Of a stretch of 48,114 nt of DNA, positions 41,387-48,114 are shown piece after piece. Within the stretch, counting starts at the first letter, position 1. The number at the start of each line of letters is the position of its first letter. The DNA is taken from positions 1 to 48,114 of the forward strand of contig JAKSLJ010000026.1 in assembly GCA_024401275.1 (NCBI GenBank), in the 5' to 3' direction. The notes beneath the pieces are model-generated. The model saw only the letters and a list, made by a program, of their open reading frames with translations. It did no database searches and was not told where the DNA came from. The translations under genes and the position numbers were made by a program. This stretch comes from Bacteroidaceae bacterium. GTDB lineage: Bacteria; Bacteroidota; Bacteroidia; Bacteroidales; Bacteroidaceae.

Positions 41387-42439
41387 TTATTGCTTCTTTT
41401 TGAAAACCCATTCGCGTTGAACGCAGAAATCAATGAAGAATATCACTGAGTCAACGAAGATCTTGAGCACTGTAGCGTTTATGCCAAGCAGGTTGTAAAG
41501 CGTTGATACACAGATTCCTGAGGTAAACATAATCGCAACAACAACGGTGTAGTATTTTAGGATAGAACTCTTGGTTACCTTCTTGAAGACGACCTTTGAG
41601 TTCATGCAGTAGTTGTAAATCGAAGAAATTGTGCGTGCCATTACTGTTGCCAACACAATCTTTGTCAATACTCCACAGTTTATGTCTGGCAGTACAGCAA
41701 CAAATATCGTGAAGAGCGTAATGTCAAGAAGGAAAGAACTGAAGGCAGAGAGAATGAACTTCAGGAACAGTTTGTAGATGATAATCGAGTCCTTGATAGG
41801 ATTGAAGTGGCTCGTTGCATTATTGTCGATGTATATAGTTGAGATAGTTACCTCTTCTATGTTGATGTCCTTCTCCTTGCAGGCTATAAGCATGTTAGTC
41901 TCATACTCATAGCGCTCGCCAGCAACCTTCATGAAAGCCTTCATCACATTTCTGCCGAAAGCACGAAGACCAGACTGAGTGTCCGTGATATTCAAGCCCA
42001 CAAAAGAAGAGAAAACGCTGCGAGTCATCTTGTTGCCGAACTGGCTGCGAAGAGGAACATTCTCCTTGTCGAAGTCGCGACAGCCGATGACAAGAGTCTC
42101 TGGCTTCTCCTTCAAGCGAGCCACAACCTTCAGAATGTCCTTCACGCAATGCTGTCCGTCGCAGTCTGCTGCAACCATGCCGATAGCGTCAGGGTAATTG
42201 TTGAGCACATGATTGATGGCAGTCTTCAAGGCACGGCCTTTGCCCTGGTTTACATTGTGAATAAGCAGGTCGAAGCCTTCTTCCTTCATTCGCTGGAAGA
42301 ATGGTGCTTGTTCCTCACCAGAACCATCGTCAACGATTACGATATGTTCGAAATTTTCTTTTACCTCTGCCATGAATTCCGCCATGATCTGTTCGTTAGG
42401 CTGGTAGGCAGGGATGACGATTACAACGTCTTTTTCCAT
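41387..42439 (-). CDS. Glycosyltransferase family 2 fused to a GtrA-like membrane domain
   Basis: A 350-residue protein. Residues about 1-215 are a GT2 domain of the dolichyl/polyprenyl-phosphate sugar synthase type: VVIVIPAYQPNEQI, IVIVDDGSG, NQGKGRALKTAINHVL, AADCDGQH (metal-binding Asp), and FVGLNITDTQSGLRAF. Residues about 220-350 contain four hydrophobic helices of the GtrA family, ending in VQREWVFKKKQ. Such fusions are thought to load a sugar onto a lipid carrier and move it across the inner membrane for decoration of surface polysaccharides. The likely promoter is at 42498-42529 (minus). The neighbours give no clue to the pathway. Confidence 0.85.
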   Translation of the reverse strand: MEKDVVIVIPAYQPNEQIMAEFMAEVKENFEHIVIVDDGSGEEQAPFFQRMKEEGFDLLIHNVNQGKGRALKTAINHVLNNYPDAIGMVAADCDGQHCVKDILKVVARLKEKPETLVIGCRDFDKENVPLRSQFGNKMTRSVFSSFVGLNITDTQSGLRAFGRNVMKAFMKVAGERYEYETNMLIACKEKDINIEEVTISTIYIDNNATSHFNPIKDSIIIYKLFLKFILSAFSSFLLDITLFTIFVAVLPDINCGVLTKIVLATVMARTISSIYNYCMNSKVVFKKVTKSSILKYYTVVVAIMFTSGICVSTLYNLLGINATVLKIFVDSVIFFIDFCVQREWVFKKKQ

Positions 42440-42497
42440 ATTGTTTGTATAGTTTCTATTTTTATTCGTAGAGGTATAATATGTCTTTCACGCGGTG

Positions 42498-42529
42498 CAA
42501 AGTTATATAATTAAATGTAAAAAAAGAAA
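42498..42529 (-). promoter_or_regulatory. Promoter of the GT2-GtrA gene
   Basis: On the minus strand TTTC (42526-42529), 20 bases, TAACTTTG (42498-42505). The -33 has one mismatch. It overlaps the T-run of the terminator upstream. The leader is about 55 bases. Confidence 0.5.
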
Positions 42530-42569
42530 AAAAAAGGCAAAAGTTTGAAAACCGCATTAAACTTTTGCC
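42521..42569 (-). terminator. Intrinsic terminator of the beta-barrel gene
   Basis: GGCAAAAGTTT (42536-42546) pairs with AAACTTTTGCC (42559-42569). On the minus strand the stem is followed by a long T-rich run (complement of 42521-42535). It lies about 30 bases after the stop at 42599. Confidence 0.8.
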
Positions 42570-42598
42570 TTTTATTGCACTAGTGGGGACGATATGTG

Positions 42599-43297
42599 CT
42601 AGAAATTTACACCCACTGTAAGTTGTAAACTACCCGTCTTTGATTCGTCAAAGTAGTCGTGAGATATGTTTGCAAGACCAATGTCGTAACTGAGATCTGC
42701 GTAGAACATATCCATTCCTACGCCACAACCAACCTTCAGACCGCCGTCAAAGCGCTTGAAGTTGTCTGATCTGTCGCCGAAGGAACTGTAAGCAACTCTG
42801 TCGCCGAAGTTCTTTATCTTTCCGCCAACGCCGCAAGCCAGATAGCCACCAGCATATGGCTGCACGCTGAATGTGCGGTCAACATTGTAGATGTACTTCA
42901 GGGTGATAGGCACTTCAAGATAGTTTAGCGAGTAACTCAGCTGGTCATATTTTGACTTGCTACCGCTTTTGCCACCTTTTTCCACATACTCAAGACCAGT
43001 CTCAAAATAGAGTGGGGTAGAAGGAGTAATCGGCATTCCGGCAACAACGCCAATGTCCAAGCCGCTCATTGCTTTGCCGCCATCAAGATACTTGTCGTCT
43101 GAATTCACTGTTGAGAAAGCACCGCCGATGCGGAATCCCACATAAGGGCGGTTGCTGTTGTAGCCGTAAATGCTGCTCCTGTTGGAATAGCCGCCTCTGG
43201 ATGAGTGGCTTCCACGAGTGCTGCGCCAGCTACTTTGCGCGTTTGCTCCTATGCTGCATATCACAGTCAGAAGAGCGAGGATAATTGTCTTTTTCAT
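42599..43297 (-). CDS. Outer-membrane beta-barrel protein, porin-like
   Basis: About 232 residues from MKKTIILALL, the normal look of a signal peptide (cleavage IGANA-Q); an upstream ATG at 43309 would add MRTA. A Ser/Arg/Gly/Tyr-rich stretch (SSWRSTRGSHSSRGGYSNRS) follows the signal peptide. The rest consists of alternating-pattern beta strands (YVGFRIGGAFSTV; LYFETGLEYVEKGG; SLNYLEVPITLKYIY; SVQPYAGGYLACGVGG) and ends in VNF, as in outer-membrane barrels of the PorT/porin-like family in Bacteroidetes. Predicted small barrel in the outer membrane; specific role unknown. It is transcribed alone and ends at a strong terminator. Confidence 0.75.
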   Translation of the reverse strand: MKKTIILALLTVICSIGANAQSSWRSTRGSHSSRGGYSNRSSIYGYNSNRPYVGFRIGGAFSTVNSDDKYLDGGKAMSGLDIGVVAGMPITPSTPLYFETGLEYVEKGGKSGSKSKYDQLSYSLNYLEVPITLKYIYNVDRTFSVQPYAGGYLACGVGGKIKNFGDRVAYSSFGDRSDNFKRFDGGLKVGCGVGMDMFYADLSYDIGLANISHDYFDESKTGSLQLTVGVNF

Positions 43298-43452
43298 TGC
43301 TGTTCTCATTTACTTTCTGAAATAGAAAAATTGTGTTTCTGTGGTGCAAAGTAAATGAAAAGATTCAATGATAGAAAGAGAGTTTCCCTATTCTGCTCGG
43401 GGAATCCCCTATGCTTGGTTTTTGAATTGTTTTTGGGGAAGTTGCGTCTTGT

Positions 43453-44253
43453 TTATGGCTTGTCGCTTAAGAAGTACTGTCCCTTTTTCTTTGTCATTCC
43501 GTTGAAACTGATTGCGTGTCGCGGGCAGATATGATAACATGCCATGCAAGTCATGCAGCGGCTGGTGTGCTTCCAGATTGGCTTTTTGTCTGAACCCATC
43601 TGTATGTTCTCTACCTGGCAGACTTTCTCACACATACCGCAGCCTACGCATGCCATACGGTTAACAGAGAAAGTGCGGTCAGTAATAAGCACATGATGGA
43701 AGAAACCACCGAAGACCTTTGACTTCAAATATGCACAAGCACCTTCGTGGACTTCATAAACTCCACGGGCTTTTGAACGGATTACGCTTGCTATATGTGG
43801 TATGGTGGTTTTGCGAGCCTTTTCTATCTTTAGCTGTTCTACATCGCCACGGTCAACATCCATGAAAGGCAGACCGACATAGCTTTCTGGCATTTGAACA
43901 GAAAAAGCACCTGCAATGCTAAGGCCAGTTTCGCTGGCAGTTTTTCGCAAATAGTCAATTGTTTTGCCGCAGTCGTCGCCGCAGGTAAGCACAACATAGA
44001 TGCTGCCCTCTATGGTGTTGAGGTTGTGGGCTTTCAGAAACTTTTCGACGATGCTCGGAACGCGCCATCCGTGAACAGGGAAACAGAGAATAGGGTAGTA
44101 GTCTGCCTTAGATTCTGTCTTCGACTTCTGTTCCGAAACGGCCGTAGTATCTACAGATGAGTCGGTTATTGAAACCGCCTCATCACCGAGTTCCTTTGCC
44201 AGTAGATTAGCTACATAGCGTGTGTTGCCGGTTGCAGAAAAGTAGTAAATCAT
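43453..44253 (-). CDS. EFR1-type ferredoxin with flavodoxin-like domain
   Basis: A 266-residue protein. The N-terminal half is flavodoxin-like, opening with IYYFSATGNTRYVA (phosphate-binding loop for FMN) and containing CFPVHGWRVPSIV and VVLTCGDDCGKTIDY. The C-terminal quarter has two Cys clusters for 4Fe-4S centres, CVGCGMCEKVC and CMTCMACYHICP. This arrangement is the EFR1 family of ferredoxins found in anaerobes, presumed to shuttle electrons in the cytoplasm. Partners are not visible nearby. Confidence 0.85.
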   Translation of the reverse strand: MIYYFSATGNTRYVANLLAKELGDEAVSITDSSVDTTAVSEQKSKTESKADYYPILCFPVHGWRVPSIVEKFLKAHNLNTIEGSIYVVLTCGDDCGKTIDYLRKTASETGLSIAGAFSVQMPESYVGLPFMDVDRGDVEQLKIEKARKTTIPHIASVIRSKARGVYEVHEGACAYLKSKVFGGFFHHVLITDRTFSVNRMACVGCGMCEKVCQVENIQMGSDKKPIWKHTSRCMTCMACYHICPRHAISFNGMTKKKGQYFLSDKP

Positions 44254-44296
44254 CAGAGTAATTTACGATTTACGGATTTACAATTTAGTGCGCCTT

Positions 44297-44488
44297 TTAT
44301 TTATGTTTTCTGTTGGCGCGCTGTTGGCGATATTTAGCCTTCTGCCTTGCGCTGCCAGAGCCGTGAGCGCCAGTGATGTAAGCCTTTTTCTTCGCCTTGG
44401 TCTTTACTTTTCCTGTTTCTTCCTGCTTGCGTGCAGGACGGAATGTAATGCCTCCGCCGGCAATGATTTCGTCAATATTGTCTCCCAT
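44297..44488 (-). CDS. Small basic protein of unknown function
   Basis: A 63-residue protein: a short acidic start (MGDNIDEIIAGGGITFRPAR) and a strongly basic remainder rich in Lys, Arg, Ala and Gln (KTKAKKKAYITGAHGSGSAR, then QKAKYRQQRANRKHK). It has no signal peptide. A perfect promoter (44508-44538) lies just upstream, with a leader of about 13 bases, which makes a real gene likely. The basic tail suggests binding to RNA, ribosome or DNA. It does not match small ribosomal proteins I know. Confidence 0.65.
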   Translation of the reverse strand: MGDNIDEIIAGGGITFRPARKQEETGKVKTKAKKKAYITGAHGSGSARQKAKYRQQRANRKHK

Positions 44489-44507
44489 AACTATTCGTTT
44501 TCGGCGG

Positions 44508-44538
44508 CAAAGTTACGAATAAGCGAGCGAAATACAAA
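44508..44538 (-). promoter_or_regulatory. Promoter of the small basic protein gene
   Basis: On the minus strand TTTG (44535-44538), 19 bases, TAACTTTG (44508-44515): a full match to the Bacteroidetes consensus. The ATG is 20 bases from the -7 box, so the leader is very short. Confidence 0.75.
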
Positions 44539-44600
44539 ACAAAAATGCCAAAATTTTAGTTTAGAATAAAAGTAACCATATAATAGTTGTCCTTTTCATT

Positions 44601-44672
44601 TGTAGGGCGAAGTTTACTGAGCCGCGATTAAGGTTTAATTCCCGCAAACGGCTCAGTAAACTTCGCCCTACA
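44601..44672. repeat. TGTAGGGCGA palindromic repeat, copy 4
   Basis: TGTAGGGCGAAGTTTACTGA and its complement TCAGTAAACTTCGCCCTACA flank the loop GCCGCGATTAAGG...CGCAAACGGC. The arms differ from copies 1-3 by AGTTTACTGAGCC instead of GATTTCCGAGCC, and the change is compensated on both arms, so the stem is kept. It lies between gltD and the small basic protein gene. Confidence 0.8.
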
Positions 44673-44699
44673 TCTTGGGGACAACACCTAATATAATAA

Positions 44700-44737
44700 G
44701 AGGTCTCCAAATGACCTGAATGTCAAATGAAGACCTC
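44700..44737. terminator. Hairpin downstream of gltD
   Basis: GAGGTCT (44700-44706) pairs with AGACCTC (44731-44737), with CAAATGAC and GTCAAATG inside. On the minus strand the sequence after the stem is TTATTATATT. It probably ends the gltBD transcript. Confidence 0.5.
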
Positions 44738-44790
44738 CTAGATGTTATGCTTCAATGTGCTTAACGGCACATATTATTTCAAGAACTTAT

Positions 44791-46119
44791 CTATTTCTTC
44801 AAGAACTTATCTACTGCGTAAGCAGTCTTTCTGCCGCTTGCCATAGCGCGAACTACGAGAGAAGCTCCATTGGCTGCGTCGCCGCAGACGAAAACGTTAG
44901 CAGGATATTCTGGATGCTCTGGCTTGAGGAAGCCCATTGCGAGGAGTACGAGTTCTGCCTTGATAATCTCTGGCTCGCCAGCTTCAACCATGATTGGGCG
45001 ACCGCCTTCTGGATTTGGTTTCCAGTCGATTGGCTGAACCTTAACGCCGGTGAGTTTGCCGTCCTTGCCGATGAACTCGAGAGTGTTGATGTTCCAACGG
45101 CGAACGCAACCTTCCTCGTGAGAAGTAGTAGTCTTGAGTACGCGAGGATAGTTTGGCCATGGGTTCTGTGGGTCGGCAGGACCTTCAACAGGCTTAGGCA
45201 TGATCTCAATCTGAGTAACGCTCTTGCAACCCTGACGGTGAGAAGTTCCGATACAGTCAGAACCAGTATCACCACCACCGATTACGAGAACGTTCTTGCC
45301 CTTTGCCGTAACACGCTCTTCCTTAGAGAACTCCATGCCGGCAAGCACGCGGTTCTGCTGAGCGAGCATTTCGAGAGCGAGGTGAACGCCCTTAAGTTCG
45401 CGACCAGGAATGTTGAGATTACGGGCTGTAGGAGTACCTGTAGAAACAACTACTGCTGCATATTCCTTTGCAAGCTCTTGAATCTTTGCCTCGTCAACAG
45501 CCTGGTTGAACTGGAACTCAACGCCTTCTTCCTTCATCACGTTCAAGCGACGAGTGATGACAGACTTGTTGAGCTTGAAGTTTGGAATACCATAGCGGAG
45601 AAGACCACCAGCATCCTCGTTCTTCTCGAAGACGGTTACGCTGTAGCCCATCTTGTTCAGACGGTTTGCGGCAACGAGTCCGGCAGGGCCAGCGCCTACA
45701 ACGGCAACCTTCTTTCCGTTGCGCTCATACTGCTGAGCAGAGATCCAACCCTCGCGCCAAGCAGCCTCTGTGATAGAGCACTCGTTCTCGCGGTTAGTTG
45801 TTGGAGCGAAGTCTGTGAGGTTATGCACGCAGGCTTTCTCGCAGAGAGCAGGACAGATGCGTCCAGTGAACTCAGGGAAGTCGTTTGTGCTGTTGAGCAG
45901 GCGATATGCAAGTTCCCATTCGCCCTTGGCGAGAGCGGCATTCCATTCCGGTGCCTTGTTACCGAGCGGACAAGCCCAGTGGCAGAAAGGTACACCGCAG
46001 TCCATACAGCGTGATGCCTGTTCTTTACGGTCGTGAGAGTTGAGCGTCTGCTCTACCTCTCCGAAGTCTTGTATTCTATCGTGTATTGGTCTGTGACCAG
46101 CTTCTTTACGTTCTATCAT
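44791..46119 (-). CDS. gltD: Glutamate synthase, small (beta) subunit
   Basis: A 442-residue protein. It feeds electrons from NAD(P)H through FAD to the large subunit, which makes glutamate from glutamine and 2-oxoglutarate. The N-terminal Fe-S region contains SRCMDCGVPFCHWACPLGNK and GRICPALCEKACV. The FAD-binding Rossmann motif is VAVVGAGPAGLVAANRL, and the NAD(P)H site is VLVIGGGDTGSDCIGT. The C-terminus has VFVCGDAANGASLVVRAMASG. The length is close to the usual 450-490. It lies downstream of gltB on the same strand, but a 170-base gap with an inverted C-rich repeat pair separates them. The sequence just before the ATG (GGGGGGAGAGG) is part of that repeat. Confidence 0.94.
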   Translation of the reverse strand: MIERKEAGHRPIHDRIQDFGEVEQTLNSHDRKEQASRCMDCGVPFCHWACPLGNKAPEWNAALAKGEWELAYRLLNSTNDFPEFTGRICPALCEKACVHNLTDFAPTTNRENECSITEAAWREGWISAQQYERNGKKVAVVGAGPAGLVAANRLNKMGYSVTVFEKNEDAGGLLRYGIPNFKLNKSVITRRLNVMKEEGVEFQFNQAVDEAKIQELAKEYAAVVVSTGTPTARNLNIPGRELKGVHLALEMLAQQNRVLAGMEFSKEERVTAKGKNVLVIGGGDTGSDCIGTSHRQGCKSVTQIEIMPKPVEGPADPQNPWPNYPRVLKTTTSHEEGCVRRWNINTLEFIGKDGKLTGVKVQPIDWKPNPEGGRPIMVEAGEPEIIKAELVLLAMGFLKPEHPEYPANVFVCGDAANGASLVVRAMASGRKTAYAVDKFLKK

Positions 46120-46121
46120 TT

Positions 46122-46287
46122 GGCCTCTCCCCCCAGCCCCCTCCCCGATTATGGTGAGGGGGAGTGATATGTTTTGTGGGGAGTATTATATCACATTAAT
46201 TTATTATTGTCTATTATATAAAACCTCAGTCCTTGAAGTGTAATTACTCCCCCTCTCCATAATCGGAGAGGGGGTAAGGGGGGTGAG
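46122..46287. repeat. Inverted pair of C-rich hairpin repeats between gltB and gltD
   Basis: The left unit (46122-46163: GGCCTCTCCCCCCAGCCCCC, TCCCCGATTATGG, TGAGGGGGAG) faces its near inverted complement (46246-46287: ACTCCCCCTCTCCATAATCG, GAGAGGGGGTAAGG, GGGGTGAGGC). The arms are about 40 bases with an 80-base AT-rich centre. Each arm is itself a hairpin. The element starts directly after the gltB stop and ends two bases before the gltD start, so it fills the whole gap of a conserved operon. Confidence 0.8.
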
Positions 46288-46289
46288 GC

Positions 46290-48114
46290 TTACTCCTGAG
46301 ATATCAGTCTTAACTTCTCCTGAAGTTGCTTCATCTTTTCCTCCTGGAGTACGCGCTTGTACTCGATAGGAGTAACCTGAACGAAGTCGTCAACGTAGCG
46401 GTTCCAGTCGTCGAGCATCTTGCGTGCGAGGGCAGAACCAGTGTAGAGGTAGTGCTGACGGATGAGTTCGTGGAGTTCCTTGCGTGAAGTAGCATCTTCA
46501 ACGAGAGAGATTTCCACCTGATCCATGTTACAGAAGTAGTCGAAGTTGTGCTTCTTGTCGTAAACATACGCAAGGCCACCTGACATACCAGCTGCGAAGT
46601 TTCTACCAGTATCACCGAGAACAACCACGCGACCGCCAGTCATGTATTCGCAGCAGTGGTCGCCAGCACCTTCGATAACGGCAATGGCACCTGAGTTACG
46701 AACGCCGAAGCGCTCACCGACGCGACCGTTCACATAGAGTTCACCGCTTGTTGCACCGTAGAGACCAGTGTTGCCGGCGATGATGTTGTCCTCAGCAACG
46801 AAGTCAGAGTTGCTGCGAGTAGGAGGCATGATAGAGATGCGACCGCCAGAAAGTCCCTTTCCGAAGTAGTCGTTTGTCTCGCCCTCGAGCTTGATGTTAA
46901 CACCCTTGACAGCGAATGCACCGAGCGACTGACCAGCAGAACCCTTGAACTTGATGTTGATAGTAGAATCTGGCAGACCTTCCTCGCCGTATTTCTTTGC
47001 GATAGCACCAGAGAGCATAGTACAAAGAGCGCGGTCTGTATTCTTAACAGCATAGTCGAGGTTTGTCTCTTCCTGCTTTTCGATAGCCTTTTCGCAAGCC
47101 TTGAGGATTTCCTCGTCCTTCACTGTCTCGAGATTAGAGAATTCGCCACGATCCCAATAGAGCTGACCTTCCTCCTTGTGGAGTAGGCGAGAGAAGTCTA
47201 TTGTGCCTTGCTTTGTATGAGGATCAGCAGCATTAACCTCGATGAGGTCTGTGCGACCGATGATATCCTTCAATGACTTGACGCCGATTTCTGCAAGATA
47301 TTCGCGAGTTTGCTCAGCGAGATAAGTGAAGAAGTTTACTACATATTCAGCGCGACCACGGAACTTCTTGCGGAGTTCTTCGCTCTGTGTGGCAACACCT
47401 ACAGGGCAGGTATTTGTGTTACACTTACGCATCATGAGACAGCCGAGAACGATGAGTGGCAATGTACCGAATGAGAACTCATCAGCACCGAGCATAGCCA
47501 TTAAGATTACGTCGCGAGCAGTCTTGAGCTGACCGTCTGTCTGGAGGCGAACCTGACCACGAAGACCGTTGAGAACGAGAGTCTGCTGAGTTTCCGCGAG
47601 ACCGATTTCAGGTGAGATACCAGCGAAGCGCATAGAGCTTGCAGGAGAAGCACCTGTACCACCTTCAGCACCAGAGATTACGATGAGGTCAGCTTTTGCC
47701 TTTGCCACACCGGCAGCGATAGTACCAACACCGCTCTCTGCAACGAGTTTCACGCTGACAGCTGCTGTAGGATTGATATTCTTGAGGTCGAAGATAAGCT
47801 GTGCAAGGTCTTCGATAGAGTAGATATCGTGGTGAGGTGGAGGAGAGATAAGAGTGATTCCTGGAATGGCGTTACGAGTCTTGGCGATGATCTTGTTCAC
47901 CTTGAAACCAGGAAGCTGACCGCCTTCACCAGGCTTTGCACCCTGAGCCACCTTAATCTGGATTTCCTCAGCATTTACGAGATATTCAGCAGTTACACCG
48001 AAACGACCAGATGCAATCTGCTTAGTCTTACTTGAAAGGCTAACTCCGTCAACCTCAGTGTGATAGCGAGCATTGTCCTCACCACCTTCACCTGTGTTGC
48101 TTCGTGCGCCAAGC
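46290..48114 (-). CDS. gltB: Glutamate synthase, large (alpha) subunit, C-terminal part
   Basis: An open frame of about 607 codons runs to the window end; the N-terminal half (glutaminase and central domains) lies outside. Visible parts: GARSNTGEGGEDNARY at the very edge, AQGAKPGEGGQLPGFKV, SPPPHHDIYSIEDLAQLI, the FMN-binding barrel GTIAAGVAKAKADLIVISG and GGTGASP, the 3Fe-4S cysteines CNTNTCPVGVATQ, and the C-terminal GXGXG beta-helix (GLSGGRISI; GNTGLYGATSGELYVNGRVG). Together with GltD it forms the NADPH-dependent ammonium-assimilating enzyme in the cytoplasm. A GTG at 47951 is an internal codon, not the start. Confidence 0.94.
   Translation of the reverse strand, partial: LGARSNTGEGGEDNARYHTEVDGVSLSSKTKQIASGRFGVTAEYLVNAEEIQIKVAQGAKPGEGGQLPGFKVNKIIAKTRNAIPGITLISPPPHHDIYSIEDLAQLIFDLKNINPTAAVSVKLVAESGVGTIAAGVAKAKADLIVISGAEGGTGASPASSMRFAGISPEIGLAETQQTLVLNGLRGQVRLQTDGQLKTARDVILMAMLGADEFSFGTLPLIVLGCLMMRKCNTNTCPVGVATQSEELRKKFRGRAEYVVNFFTYLAEQTREYLAEIGVKSLKDIIGRTDLIEVNAADPHTKQGTIDFSRLLHKEEGQLYWDRGEFSNLETVKDEEILKACEKAIEKQEETNLDYAVKNTDRALCTMLSGAIAKKYGEEGLPDSTINIKFKGSAGQSLGAFAVKGVNIKLEGETNDYFGKGLSGGRISIMPPTRSNSDFVAEDNIIAGNTGLYGATSGELYVNGRVGERFGVRNSGAIAVIEGAGDHCCEYMTGGRVVVLGDTGRNFAAGMSGGLAYVYDKKHNFDYFCNMDQVEISLVEDATSRKELHELIRQHYLYTGSALARKMLDDWNRYVDDFVQVTPIEYKRVLQEEKMKQLQEKLRLISQE

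Noticed and set aside
44755-46014. A 419-codon plus-strand frame opposite gltD
   Set aside because: It is the antisense shadow of a well-recognised gltD and has no family motif.

Overview
The window looks like a chromosomal segment of a Prevotella-type Bacteroidales bacterium. The evidence is the Bacteroidetes promoter pattern (TTTG, about 19-22 bases, TAnnTTTG), secreted proteins ending in type IX secretion-like C-terminal tails, a GldE homologue, a Bacteroidales-type PAP2 protein, and a bifunctional xylanase-esterase with the same domain layout as the Prevotella Xyn10D-Fae1A type. No database search was possible. All homology calls come from motifs and recalled family features.

Layout. 1-6.1 kb: a 1693-residue secreted repeat protein followed by a 58-residue acidic peptide gene, the pair bracketed by two copies of a GCTCGAAGAAA...TTTCTTTGAGC inverted repeat. 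6.1-7.2 kb: gene-poor DNA holding a composite dispersed repeat, a decayed PIN-domain gene and about 310 bases that can fold into three consecutive complex stem structures. 7.2-12.3 kb: GH10-CE1 xylanase/esterase, an outer-membrane-like protein and a DusB-type tRNA-dihydrouridine synthase. 12.3-16.0 kb (minus): MATE exporter, GldE, short SSB and an unknown protein. 16.1-16.8 kb: a four-tRNA operon (Gly, Leu, Leu, Gly) with a clear promoter and terminator. 16.9-20.6 kb: phenylacetate-CoA ligase followed by two secreted CE1-type esterases. 20.7-33.0 kb (minus): three paralogous proteins with eight fibronectin-III-like modules and a central beta-rich domain, with mosaic near-identical DNA blocks, plus one unknown secreted protein. 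33.2-33.9 kb: a RelE-like toxin-antitoxin pair. 34.2-37.0 kb (minus): DUF308 protein, PAP2 lipid phosphatase-like protein and prmC. 37.1-41.2 kb: a membrane-spanning one-component AraC regulator and aroB. 41.4-44.5 kb (minus): GT2-GtrA fusion, beta-barrel protein, EFR1-type ferredoxin and a small basic protein. 44.8-48.1 kb (minus): gltD and the C-terminal part of gltB, which runs off the window.

The most unusual content is repetitive DNA rather than a single operon. At least five dispersed repeat families occupy the intergenic spaces: a TGTAGGGCGAG palindrome, C-rich hairpins often in inverted pairs, a GGGAGGTG hairpin family, a composite TTTTCTTATAAGAAAA/CCTTGG element, and 7-base tandem repeats. 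Three of these families also lie in frame inside prmC, the gene for the release-factor methyltransferase. One insertion is exactly 63 bases (21 codons), and another is a 20-unit heptamer array whose length change would shift the frame. The gene's N-terminal start also appears to have been displaced by another heptamer-like run. Other leading candidates for undescribed biology are the folded region at 6599-6911 and the mosaic fibronectin-III paralogues, which look like a recombining surface-protein family.

Functionally, the xylanase-esterase, the two CE1 esterases and possibly the aryl-CoA ligase suggest use of feruloylated or acetylated plant xylan. Regulation of these genes is not evident from this window.
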